In this document: piece by piece, positions 1-7,062 of the stretch
How the letters are laid out: each line of letters opens with the position of its first letter
How positions within the stretch are numbered: the first letter of the stretch is position 1
DNA from: JAMXLO01 sp041487355
GTDB lineage: Bacteria > Pseudomonadota > Alphaproteobacteria > Acetobacterales > Acetobacteraceae
Assembly: GCA_041487355.1 (NCBI GenBank)
Contig: JBGPND010000065.1
Coordinates: 1-23,421 of the forward strand
DNA: 23,421 nt
Direction of reading: 5' to 3'
Made by a program: the position numbers and the translations under genes
The notes under the pieces: model-generated
The model's database searches: none
The model's input: the letters and a program-made list of their open reading frames with translations, nothing else
Told to the model about the DNA's origin: nothing

Positions 1-43
1 TATACGCTGGCCGGCCCGCGGTATGATCGCGGTGACAAAAGAA

Positions 44-133
44 GTCTTTGCGAGGCGCGACGCGACGCGGCAATCTCGGCCAGCGTGCGCACTCACCACG
101 AAATTGCCGCGTCGCTTCGCTCCTCGCAATGAC
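44..133. repeat. Intergenic inverted repeat (31-nt arms)
   Basis: Two 31-nt arms at 44-74 and 103-133 are near-perfect reverse complements, both carrying a core like TTGCGAGG...GACGCGGCAAT, separated by 28 nt. The right arm ends 9 nt before the leuC ribosome binding site. The right arm shares the words GTCATTGCGAG and GCGAAGCGA with the palindrome at 19171-19200, so the two probably belong to one family of short dispersed elements. It could fold in the leader RNA of leuC. Confidence 0.75.
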
Positions 134-160
134 AGACTACCGGAGGAGGAACGCCGTCCA

Positions 161-1558
161 ATGCCCAGCGAAACGCTGTTCGACAAGATCTGGAATCAGC
201 ACGTCATCGCCGATCTCGGCGACGGCTATGCGCTGCTGCACATCAGCCGCCATCTGATGCACGACGGCGGCGGGCGCGGCCTGCAGGCGATCCGCCAGCG
301 CGGCCTGCGCGTGCGCAACCCGGAACTCACCTTCGCCACCTTCGATCACGTCATCACCACCGAGCCAGGCCGCACGATCAACACGCCGTCGCCGTACAAC
401 GCGCGGCTGCAGGTGATGCGGCAGGAAGCCAAACGCTGGGGCATCCGCCTCTATGATATCGGCGAGCCTGGTCAGGGCATCGTGCATGTGATGGGTCCCG
501 AAATGGGCGCCACGCTGCCTGGCACGCTGCTGGTGTGCGGCGACAGCCACACCTGCACGCATGGCGGCATTGGTGCGATCGCCTTCGGCATCGGCGCATC
601 CGAAGTCATGCATGTGCTGGCGACACAGAGCCTGATCCAGCGCCGCCCGCGCCGCATGCGCGTCACCTTCGACGGCGTGCACCATCCGTCGGTCACGCCG
701 AAGGACATGATCCTGTATCTGATCGGCGAGATCGGCGCGCCGGCCGGCGTCGGCTATGCGGTGGAATACGCCGGCAGTGCGATCCGCGCGCTCGAGGTGG
801 AGGGCCGGCTCACCATCTGCAATCTTTCGATCGAGCTCGGCGCGAAGATCGGCATGGTCGCGCCCGACGACACCACGATCGAGTTCCTGGCGAACCGGCC
901 GCTGGCGCCGAAGGGCGCGCTGTGGGACCAGGCGGTGCATCACTGGCGCACGCTGCCCACGGATGAAGGCGCCAGCTTCGACCAGGAGGTGCGCATCGAC
1001 GTGGGGAAGATCGCGCCGCAGATCACCTGGGGCACCAGTCCGGAGCATGTCGTCGCGGTCGATCAGCCGATCCCGGATCCTGCCAGCGCGCCCGACGCCA
1101 ACAAGCGCGCGGCGATGGAAGCGGCGCTGACCTATATGGGCCTACAGCCAGGCGCGCCGATCGCCGGCACCGAGGTGGACTGGGTGTTCATCGGCTCCTG
1201 CACCAACAGCCGGCTGTCCGATCTGCGCGACGCCGCCGCGGTGGCCAAGGGCCGCAAGGTGGCGGATCGTGTGCGCGCCTGGGTGGTTCCCGGATCGGAG
1301 AACGTCAAGCGTCAGGCGGAAGCCGAAGGGCTCGACGCGATCTTCAAATCCGCTGGGTTCGAATGGCGCGAGCCGGGTTGTTCGATGTGTCTCGCGGTGA
1401 ACGGCGACACCGTGCCACCCGGGCAACGCAGCGTTTCCACCTCCAACCGCAATTTCGTCGGCCGCCAGGGCCCGCGCGCGCGCACCCATCTCGCCAGTCC
1501 CGCCATGGCGGTCGCCGCCGCAATCGCCGGCCGCATCGCCGACGTGCGCACGCTCTGA
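161..1558 (+). CDS. leuC: 3-isopropylmalate dehydratase large subunit (LeuC type)
   Basis: 465-aa protein of normal LeuC length. It should form, with the small subunit next door, the 4Fe-4S hydro-lyase that interconverts 2- and 3-isopropylmalate in leucine synthesis. The three cluster cysteines are visible: C347 in FIGSCTNSR, and C407 and C410 in PGCSMC. The block VCGDSHTCTHG lies at about 125-135 and APDDTT in the middle. The start is the ATG at 161, because GGAGGAGGA sits at 142-150; upstream in-frame codons translate a repeat element. leuD follows after 12 nt, so the pair forms an operon. Some usually fixed stretches differ (for example ELGAKIG where EAGARAG is usual, and PRARTHL near the C terminus). 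This may therefore be a paralogue acting on a related 2-alkylmalate rather than the housekeeping enzyme. No leuB or leuA is in view. Confidence 0.9.
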   Translation: MPSETLFDKIWNQHVIADLGDGYALLHISRHLMHDGGGRGLQAIRQRGLRVRNPELTFATFDHVITTEPGRTINTPSPYNARLQVMRQEAKRWGIRLYDIGEPGQGIVHVMGPEMGATLPGTLLVCGDSHTCTHGGIGAIAFGIGASEVMHVLATQSLIQRRPRRMRVTFDGVHHPSVTPKDMILYLIGEIGAPAGVGYAVEYAGSAIRALEVEGRLTICNLSIELGAKIGMVAPDDTTIEFLANRPLAPKGALWDQAVHHWRTLPTDEGASFDQEVRIDVGKIAPQITWGTSPEHVVAVDQPIPDPASAPDANKRAAMEAALTYMGLQPGAPIAGTEVDWVFIGSCTNSRLSDLRDAAAVAKGRKVADRVRAWVVPGSENVKRQAEAEGLDAIFKSAGFEWREPGCSMCLAVNGDTVPPGQRSVSTSNRNFVGRQGPRARTHLASPAMAVAAAIAGRIADVRTL

Positions 1559-1570
1559 AAGGACCAGAAA

Positions 1571-2191
1571 ATGGAAGCGTTCACCGTTCTCGAAGGCGTC
1601 GCCGCGCCGCTGCTGCGCCAGAACATCGACACCGACGTGGTCATCCGCATCAACCGTCTGCGCGACCTGCAGAAGGACGAACTCGGGCCCTATGCGTTCG
1701 AAGCTTGGCGCTATCTGCCCGACGGCAGCGAAAGCTCCGACTTCGTGCTGAATCAGCCGCCGTATCGCGAGGCGAAAATCCTGCTCGCCGGCAACAACTT
1801 CGCTTGCGGCAGCTCGCGCGAGGGTGCGGTGTGGGCGCTGTGGGGTTTCGGCCTGCGCTGCGTCATCGCACCAAGCTTCGGGCCGATCTTCTTCAACAAC
1901 TGCTTCCAGAACGGCATGCTGCCGATCATCCTGCCGGCCGCCGAAATCCGCGCCATCGTCGATGAGATCGAGGCCAGCCCCAGCCAGTCGCGCATGACGG
2001 TCGATCTGCGCAACCGCGAGATCGTCACGCCGCATGGGCGGCGCGTCAGCTTCTCGGTCGATGGCCTGCGCCGCGACGCATTGCTGGCCGGCCAGGATGA
2101 GATCGAGCGGACGCTGCAGCGCGAGGGTGAGATCAACGCCTACCAGGCACGCGACCGGCGGCAACGGCCGTGGATCTACGCCGCGGGATGA
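1571..2191 (+). CDS. leuD: 3-isopropylmalate dehydratase small subunit (LeuD type)
   Basis: 206-aa swivelling-domain subunit that pairs with LeuC. Family signatures are NIDTD (18-22), DFVLNQPPYR (about 57-66), LLAGNNFACGSSRE (71-84) and CVIAPSFGPIFFNNCFQNG (about 97-115). AAAGGACC at about 1558-1565 is a reasonable ribosome binding site. Two features are unusual. The substrate loop after NIDTD reads VVIRINRLRDLQ rather than the usual IIPKQFLKTI type. The motif after the glycine-rich turn is SREG, where canonical LeuD has SREH. These changes sit where substrate side chains are recognised in the family, so the true substrate may not be isopropylmalate. The 3' end converges on the minus-strand binding-protein gene with 19 nt between stops. 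Confidence 0.85.
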   Translation: MEAFTVLEGVAAPLLRQNIDTDVVIRINRLRDLQKDELGPYAFEAWRYLPDGSESSDFVLNQPPYREAKILLAGNNFACGSSREGAVWALWGFGLRCVIAPSFGPIFFNNCFQNGMLPIILPAAEIRAIVDEIEASPSQSRMTVDLRNREIVTPHGRRVSFSVDGLRRDALLAGQDEIERTLQREGEINAYQARDRRQRPWIYAAG

Positions 2192-2210
2192 TGAACCACG
2201 CAGCGGGACG

Positions 2211-3134
2211 CTACCGCGTTCTGGCGCCGCCACTCGCGGGCACCTTCCCGGTCACTGCTTTCAGCACGGCGTCCTCGTTGTTCCGGCCTGCCGGCAGGAA
2301 TACCGGCACCGTGATCCCCGCATAGCGGAAGGCGGCGATCCGCGCCTGCGTCGCCGGCAGCAGCAGGTAGCTCTGCAACGCCTTGGCACCGGCGACATTG
2401 GCATGCGGCACCTTGGCCGGGTTGCTGACGACGCACACTATCACGCGCTGCATCAGGGAGTCGTTGGGGATCACCAGGTCCAGCGGCAGGTTGTTGCTCT
2501 GTTTTGCGTCGATGAATGCTGTCACGCCCCAGATCGCGTAAGCCTTTTCTGTGACGGCACGCTGCGCGGCGGCGAGCCCTTCGATGTCCAGGTCCATGTA
2601 CCAGCCCCGCTTGTCCGGGCTGCCGGCGGCATTCCACAGGGTCTCCAGCAGATAGCGTGAATTCGGATCACCATTGACGACAAACGGCGCCTTGGCCGCG
2701 GCGATGCGGCGGAACATCTCGATGCCGTCGGTGAGACCCTTGATATGCGCCGGATCACCCGGCGGCGCGAGGAACGCGGTGACGTTGGCCATCACCGGCT
2801 CCGGCCAAAGTCCGTATCCCTGCGTCACGAACGCCCCAAGCCCGCCGTGACGGTAGTGCGACAGTATGACGTCAACCTTGCCCGCCTTTGCCAGCTCCTC
2901 GTAGGTGTCTTTGCCGGTGCTGCGCTCGATCTGGAAGCCGGTCTTCGCCTGGAAATCGGCGAGCAGTCCGTCGAGCAGACCGGAATCGAATTCCGTCCTG
3001 ACGGCGAACAGACGCACGATCTTCGACGCTGCCGGCTTGGGCGAGCCGACTGACGCGGGCTGTGCCGATGTGCCACCCCAAGTGGCCATCACCATCGTGG
3101 CAGCCAGCGCCAACATCGTCAGTGATCGCCACAT
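2211..3134 (-). CDS. Secreted TupA-like solute-binding protein
   Basis: 307-aa predicted periplasmic protein. An N-terminal Sec signal (hydrophobic stretch about residues 5-20, possible cleavage near GTSAQ, 21-25) is followed by a type II binding-protein fold resembling TupA of tungstate ABC importers. The matching landmarks are FDSGLLDGLLADFQAKTG (49-66), KVDVILSHYRHG (86-97), GYG, AAAKAPFVVNGD, and NPAKVPHANVAGAKAL near the C terminus. TupA normally carries a TTTS stretch before DSGLL that contacts the anion; here the equivalent reads AVRT. No TupB permease or TupC ATPase is adjacent, so ligand and role are unknown. Two ATGs lie close together at 3140 and 3134. GGGAGG abuts the first and is 6 nt from the second, so I chose 3134. 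Confidence 0.75.
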   Translation of the reverse strand: MWRSLTMLALAATMVMATWGGTSAQPASVGSPKPAASKIVRLFAVRTEFDSGLLDGLLADFQAKTGFQIERSTGKDTYEELAKAGKVDVILSHYRHGGLGAFVTQGYGLWPEPVMANVTAFLAPPGDPAHIKGLTDGIEMFRRIAAAKAPFVVNGDPNSRYLLETLWNAAGSPDKRGWYMDLDIEGLAAAQRAVTEKAYAIWGVTAFIDAKQSNNLPLDLVIPNDSLMQRVIVCVVSNPAKVPHANVAGAKALQSYLLLPATQARIAAFRYAGITVPVFLPAGRNNEDAVLKAVTGKVPASGGARTR

Positions 3135-3184
3135 CGTCATCCTCCCGTCGTTTCAGGCCGTCCTGGCTGTTGGCCCGTCGGCAG

Positions 3185-4456
3185 TTAAAAACTGACATGC
3201 CCGAAGCTTGCGCGCAGCACGAGATAGAGCAGTCCACCCACGAGGAATCCGACCAGAGTCCCGTTAATTCGCACGTACTGCAGGTCCTTGCCGACCCGCA
3301 GCTCCAGTCGTTCGACGATGGTCGCGGTGTCCCAGCTTGCCACCACCTGCGCGATGAAATCCGACAGCCGCGTCTGCGCCGCCGGCAGCAGGCTGCGGAC
3401 CACCGCTTCGACCGCCACATGCACCCGCTCGCGCGCGGCCGGATCGGCCTCCAGCATCGCCCCCAGATTGGCCAGCGCACCCTCGATAAAGGCCACGGTC
3501 CGCCCCGACGGCCGACCCGCGTCGGCTTCCAGCGCCATGCGCAGCCGCGCCCAGATGTCCCACAGCCAGGCCTGCACCGTCTCGTGCGCCACCACCCGGC
3601 GGATCGCCGCGCCGACTTCGGCGGCGCGTGCCGGGTCCTCCTCCAGGCGGGTGATCTCGCGGCGCACCCATTCGTCGAACGCGGCGCGCAGCTCCGATCC
3701 GTCGGGGTGCATCTTGTCCAGTTCGGCGTTCACCGTCGTCAGCACCCGCCGCGCGATCGAGGCGCCCAGCGCCCAGCCGACCAGCCTGCCACCCTGCTCG
3801 CGCACCCGCTCCTCGATCGCCGCGCGCAGGGTTTCCTCCTTGCGCGCCAGCAGCGTCCGGAGCTGGCCGAGCACGAAGCCGAACACCTCCTGATGGCGTC
3901 CGCCTTCCACCAGGCCACGCAGCGCGCGCGCCACCACCCGCCCGGCGCCGGGGCCGCCCAGGATGCGCGGCACGATGCGGGCGACCAGCCGCCGCGCCCG
4001 CCCGTCCTCCACCGTCGCCAGCAGCCGCGGCAGCATCCCCGCCAGCGCCACCGCCGCCGGCCGCGCCGAGTCCGGATCCGCCAGGAAGCGGTGCAGGACC
4101 CCCGGCAGGTCGAGCCTCGCCAACACCCCCGCCACCTCCTGGCCGGTGAACACATGCGTGGCGACGAAGCGGCCAAGCGCCGCCCCCAGCCGCTCCTTCT
4201 GGCGCGGGATGATCGCGGTGTGCGGGATCGGGATGCCGAGCGGATGGCGGAACAGGGCCGTCACCGCGAACCAGTCGGCGATGCCGCCGACGAAGCCGGC
4301 CTTCGCCGCCGCCTGCAGCAGGTCACTCGCCCACCCTTCGGGCAGCGCGTAGCTGCCGAGCGTGAGCGCCGCCATCAGGACCAGCAGCAAGGTGGCGAAG
4401 GTCCGGTGCCGCGCCAGGGCGCGCCGTGCTTCGGCGTCCGGATCGGGTTCTGCCAT
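3185..4456 (-). CDS. DUF445 family membrane protein
   Basis: 423-aa protein of the DUF445 family (YjiN-like), whose biochemical function is not established. The N-terminal hydrophobic segment (about 19-38) is followed by the family hallmark GGIADWFAVTALFRHPLG (57-74). A long, Arg/Ala/Glu-rich, predominantly helical middle follows. Near the C terminus VRINGTLVGFLVGGLLYLVL forms a second membrane segment. The topology suggests an anchored helical rod or coiled coil. The start at 4456 has GGAG 8 nt upstream; the reading frame stays open far upstream, but that part overlaps the divergent RidA gene. It shares a 110-bp intergenic region with the divergent RidA gene, so the two may be co-regulated. 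Confidence 0.85.
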   Translation of the reverse strand: MAEPDPDAEARRALARHRTFATLLLVLMAALTLGSYALPEGWASDLLQAAAKAGFVGGIADWFAVTALFRHPLGIPIPHTAIIPRQKERLGAALGRFVATHVFTGQEVAGVLARLDLPGVLHRFLADPDSARPAAVALAGMLPRLLATVEDGRARRLVARIVPRILGGPGAGRVVARALRGLVEGGRHQEVFGFVLGQLRTLLARKEETLRAAIEERVREQGGRLVGWALGASIARRVLTTVNAELDKMHPDGSELRAAFDEWVRREITRLEEDPARAAEVGAAIRRVVAHETVQAWLWDIWARLRMALEADAGRPSGRTVAFIEGALANLGAMLEADPAARERVHVAVEAVVRSLLPAAQTRLSDFIAQVVASWDTATIVERLELRVGKDLQYVRINGTLVGFLVGGLLYLVLRASFGHVSF

Positions 4457-4508
4457 GCGGCGTTCTCCATAGCGGTGGCGGCGGCGGAGCGCACGCCGTA
4501 TCCCAACG

Positions 4509-4537
4509 TTCACCGGCCGCGCTGGATCGGCTAGCCT
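4509..4537 (+). promoter_or_regulatory. Possible promoter for RidA-channel unit
   Basis: TTCACC at 4509-4514 and TAGCCT at 4532-4537 are separated by 17 nt and lie 30 nt upstream of the RidA start. Both hexamers match sigma-70 consensus only partly. The CTAG-containing -10-like sequence recurs upstream of parE, pstS and the HU gene. Confidence 0.3.
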
Positions 4538-4566
4538 CTCCGCGACGTGAAGAGGGAGATTGCCCG

Positions 4567-4917
4567 ATGAGCATCCGCAGACTGCAGTCGGAAGGCCGCC
4601 TCGCCGGCGCCGTCGTGCATGGTAAGACGGTCTACCTGGCCGGGCAGGTGGCTGACGATCCGTCGCTGGACGCGGAGGGGCAGACCGCCGACGTCCTGCA
4701 CCAGATCGACGCCCTGCTCGCCGAGGCCGGCACCGACAAGTCGCGTCTGCTGTCGTGTCAGGTCTTCCTTGCCGACATGGCCGACGTCGCGGCGATGAAC
4801 CGCGCCTGGGATGCCTGGCTCGACCGCGCCAATCCGCCGGCCCGCGCGACCGTGGAGGCCAAACTGGTCGATCCACGCTGGCGGGTGGAGATCACCGCCA
4901 TCGCCGCGCTCGCGTGA
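4567..4917 (+). CDS. RidA/YjgF/YER057c/UK114 family protein
   Basis: 116-aa Rid-family protein, slightly shorter than the usual 125-130 aa. RidA members are trimeric cytosolic imine/enamine deaminases that clear reactive intermediates such as 2-aminoacrylate. Visible features are the GKTVYLAGQVADD strand-turn (19-31), the helix with QIDALLAEAG (46-55), and PPARATVEAKL (90-100). The Arg at 93 corresponds to the conserved substrate-carboxylate arginine, so deaminase activity is plausible. GAGGGAG upstream of the ATG at 4567 supports the start. The stop overlaps the GTG of the following channel gene, implying translational coupling. The exact subgroup cannot be decided by eye. Confidence 0.85.
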   Translation: MSIRRLQSEGRLAGAVVHGKTVYLAGQVADDPSLDAEGQTADVLHQIDALLAEAGTDKSRLLSCQVFLADMADVAAMNRAWDAWLDRANPPARATVEAKLVDPRWRVEITAIAALA

Positions 4918-5906
4918 CCACGCGGCCGGTCCGGCCCCGCTCGCGGGAGCAACTCGTCAGCCTGGACCGGCACTGGCTGCGCTCGACCGGCTTCACGCTT
5001 GTGCTGGTCGGGCTGGTCGCCGCCGCGATCGGTGCCGATTGGACCGCCACGCTTTCCTTGCTGGCCACCTGCGCGGTCGGGTTCGGCTTCTTCTATCTGC
5101 TGTTTCCTGGCGGCGCGCATTTCGGCATGACGGTCGCCAACTTCCTGGCGATCTATGCCTGCCTGTTCGAGTTCTTCCGTGACGCGAACTTCCCCGCGGC
5201 GTCACGCGGCTTCGCACTGGTCGCCGTCGCATTGCCCGTGCTCGGCTTTCTCGCCGGCTGCATCATGCGGCGCCGCCAGGTGTTTTCCATCATCCATGCG
5301 CGCCGCATCCGCGAGCTCGAGCGTCTGCCGCGAATGACGGGCTGGCTGCTTGGCGCGTTGGCCGTGGGTGCCGCCTCGTTTGCGCTGCCGCGGCTGGAGC
5401 TGGACCCGCCGGCGCAGGGAATCGCGCTGCTGGCCGCGATGGCCATCGTCACGCTGTTCGTCGTGGCGTCGGTGCGCGATGTGGTCCTGGTGATGATCGA
5501 CATCGCCATGGTGTTCGAGGGTGTTGCCGCGCGGCTCGATCGGCTGGTGCGCCCGATGATGGCGTTCGTCACCTTCTACGCGCTGCTGGTGGTGGTGTTC
5601 GCCTGTCTCTATCGCATTGCCGACCTTACCGCGCGGACGCCGCAATTCACATTGCACGCGTCGCCGACGCGCATCAGTTTCGTTGATTCGCTGTATTACA
5701 GCGTCGCCACGATCACGACGCTCGGCTTCGGCGACATTGTGCCCACGTCGCTGCTGGTGCGGGCGCTCACCGGGTTGGAAGTGGTGTTCGGCGTGCTGAT
5801 GCTGCTGTTCGGCTTCAGCGAGATCATGCGCAGCGCCGGGCCCGACCATGACGCACAATTGCGCGTCGAACGGCGCACGCCGCGGCCGCCGCACGATCCC
5901 GTGTAG
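4914..5906 (+). CDS. Potassium-channel-like membrane protein (Ion_trans_2 pore)
   Basis: 330-aa polytopic membrane protein. The N-terminal half has several hydrophobic segments (starting about residues 23-40), and the C-terminal pore module is membrane segment, pore loop, membrane segment. The selectivity-filter-like sequence TLGFGD occupies 269-274, preceded by SLYYSVATITT and followed by VPTSLLVRALTGLEVVFGVLMLLF. This is the two-helix pore of bacterial K+ channels; GFG replaces the commoner GYG, which some family members also show. No RCK/TrkA-N domain follows, so gating is unclear. The start is inferred as the GTG at 4914, whose last two bases begin the TGA of the RidA gene (GTGA overlap). 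In-frame ATGs further upstream lie inside RidA. Confidence 0.8.
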   Translation: MTTRPVRPRSREQLVSLDRHWLRSTGFTLVLVGLVAAAIGADWTATLSLLATCAVGFGFFYLLFPGGAHFGMTVANFLAIYACLFEFFRDANFPAASRGFALVAVALPVLGFLAGCIMRRRQVFSIIHARRIRELERLPRMTGWLLGALAVGAASFALPRLELDPPAQGIALLAAMAIVTLFVVASVRDVVLVMIDIAMVFEGVAARLDRLVRPMMAFVTFYALLVVVFACLYRIADLTARTPQFTLHASPTRISFVDSLYYSVATITTLGFGDIVPTSLLVRALTGLEVVFGVLMLLFGFSEIMRSAGPDHDAQLRVERRTPRPPHDPV

Positions 5907-5965
5907 CGGCCGACAGAGTTTCGCCACGTTGGGGCGGCACACCCGCACGGGGTAGGAGAGTGGGC

Positions 5966-6937
5966 ATGAGTTGGCACGGTCGCAGGGTTCTGGTCACCGG
6001 CGGGGCGGGGTTCCTCGGCTCCAATCTCTGCCATGCGCTGGCGCAAAGGGGCGCACGTGTGACGGCGCTCGACGGCTTCCTGTTCGGTGGCGGAGCAAAC
6101 GCGGTGAACCTCGCCGACGCTCCGGTCGAACTGGTGCGCGGCGACATCCGCGAGATCGACCTGCGGTCCTTGTGCGAAGGCGCCTCGGTCATCTTCAACC
6201 TGGCCGCGCAGACCAGCCACATGGGTGGCCAGAACGATCCGCTGGCCGATATCGCGGTGAACGCGGTGGCGCAGGTGCGGCTGATCCAGGCGGCGCGCGA
6301 GGCGGCACCCGACGCGGTGGTGGTGCACGCCTCGACGCGGCAGTTCTACGGCCGCGTGCAGAAGCTGCCGGTGGACGAGAACCAGCCGGTGGCGCCGCCC
6401 GACGCCAACGGCGTGTCGAAATTCGCCGGCGAGCAGTACTGGATGTTGGAGCACCGGGTGCGCGGCAGGCCGGTGGTGTCCTTGCGGCTGACCAACTGCT
6501 ACGGCCCCCGCCTGCGGGTCCGCGACGCACGGCAGACCTTCCTGGGCATCTGGATCCGCTGCGTGCTGGAGGGCAGGCCGTTCGAGGTATGGGGCGGGAC
6601 GCAGTTGCGCGACATGACCTATGTGGACGATGTGACCGAGGCGTTCCTGCTGGCCGCCGACCGCCCCGAGTGCCACGGACGCATCTTCAATATCGGCGGC
6701 CCGCCGCCTGCCTCGCTGCATGACATCGCCGACCTGATGGTGCGGGTGGCGGGCTCGCCTGCCAGCTATGTTACGCGCGAGTTCCCGGCGGACCGCGCCA
6801 CCATCGACATCGGCAGCTACCACGCCGACGACAGCGCGTTCCGCGCCGCGACCGGCTGGGCGCCAGGGGTTGGGTTGGAGGACGGTATCAGGCGCTCGCT
6901 GGAGTGGTTCCGGCCCAGACTGGCGGACTACCTGTAG
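5966..6937 (+). CDS. NAD-dependent sugar epimerase/dehydratase (extended SDR)
   Basis: 323-aa extended short-chain dehydrogenase of the nucleotide-sugar epimerase/dehydratase type. The Rossmann signature GGAGFLG is at 12-18, the acidic strand end is near D36, and NLAAQTSH (78-85) follows. LRLTNCYGPR and VWGGTQLRDMTYVDDV are typical of NDP-sugar enzymes, so the substrate is probably an NDP-sugar in surface polysaccharide or secondary metabolism. The usual YxxxK catalytic pair reads NGVSK here, with Asn148 at the Tyr position and Lys152 kept. Other proteins I recall in this subfamily also carry NG(V/I)xK, so the change may be subfamily-wide. AGGAG at 5954-5958 favours the ATG at 5966 over the GTG at 5960. 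The stop codon lies inside the start of a repeat element. Confidence 0.85.
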   Translation: MSWHGRRVLVTGGAGFLGSNLCHALAQRGARVTALDGFLFGGGANAVNLADAPVELVRGDIREIDLRSLCEGASVIFNLAAQTSHMGGQNDPLADIAVNAVAQVRLIQAAREAAPDAVVVHASTRQFYGRVQKLPVDENQPVAPPDANGVSKFAGEQYWMLEHRVRGRPVVSLRLTNCYGPRLRVRDARQTFLGIWIRCVLEGRPFEVWGGTQLRDMTYVDDVTEAFLLAADRPECHGRIFNIGGPPPASLHDIADLMVRVAGSPASYVTREFPADRATIDIGSYHADDSAFRAATGWAPGVGLEDGIRRSLEWFRPRLADYL

Positions 6938-7003
6938 GGCGGGTTAGCCGAAGGCGTAACCCGCCGCCCCCCTGGCGGATTACGCTGCGCTCATCCGCCC
7001 TAC
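6934..7003. repeat. Intergenic double-palindrome repeat
   Basis: Two arms, 6934-6965 and 6974-7003, are imperfect reverse complements. Each is also palindromic on its own: GGCGGGTTA pairs with TAACCCGCC in the left arm, and GGCGGAT with ATCCGCC in the right. Elements with a GGCGGATTACGC...ATCCGCCCTAC core are widespread short repeats in proteobacterial intergenic DNA. It overlaps the epimerase stop codon and lies just upstream of the parE promoter region, so it could act as a transcription barrier between the two genes. Confidence 0.75.
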
Positions 7004-7007
7004 ACGG

Positions 7008-7036
7008 TTGCCCGGACTCCTCCCGGCCGGCTAGGG
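7008..7036 (+). promoter_or_regulatory. Possible parE promoter
   Basis: TTGCCC at 7008-7013 and CTAGGG at 7031-7036 have a 17-nt spacer and end 26 nt before the parE ATG. The -35 element is a fair match to sigma-70; the -10 is GC-rich but resembles the CTAG-type elements before neighbouring genes. Confidence 0.35.
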
Positions 7037-7062
7037 TGCGGCCGAGACTTAGAGAACACAGC

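Noticed and set aside
23..160. Upstream extension of leuC by 46 codons
   Set aside because: The extension reads through a repeat element; the GGAGGAGGA site before the ATG at 161 and LeuC family length fix the start.
137..1048. Long open frame on the minus strand opposite leuC
   Set aside because: It is antisense to a well-supported leuC, has no family features and reflects high GC at third positions.
3062..4534. 490-codon plus-strand open frame opposite the DUF445 gene
   Set aside because: Its Arg/His/Gln-rich composition without any recognisable domain is typical of an antisense shadow in GC-rich DNA.
6934..7003. CRISPR-like array
   Set aside because: Only two inverted, non-identical arms with no spacers; it is a palindromic intergenic element.
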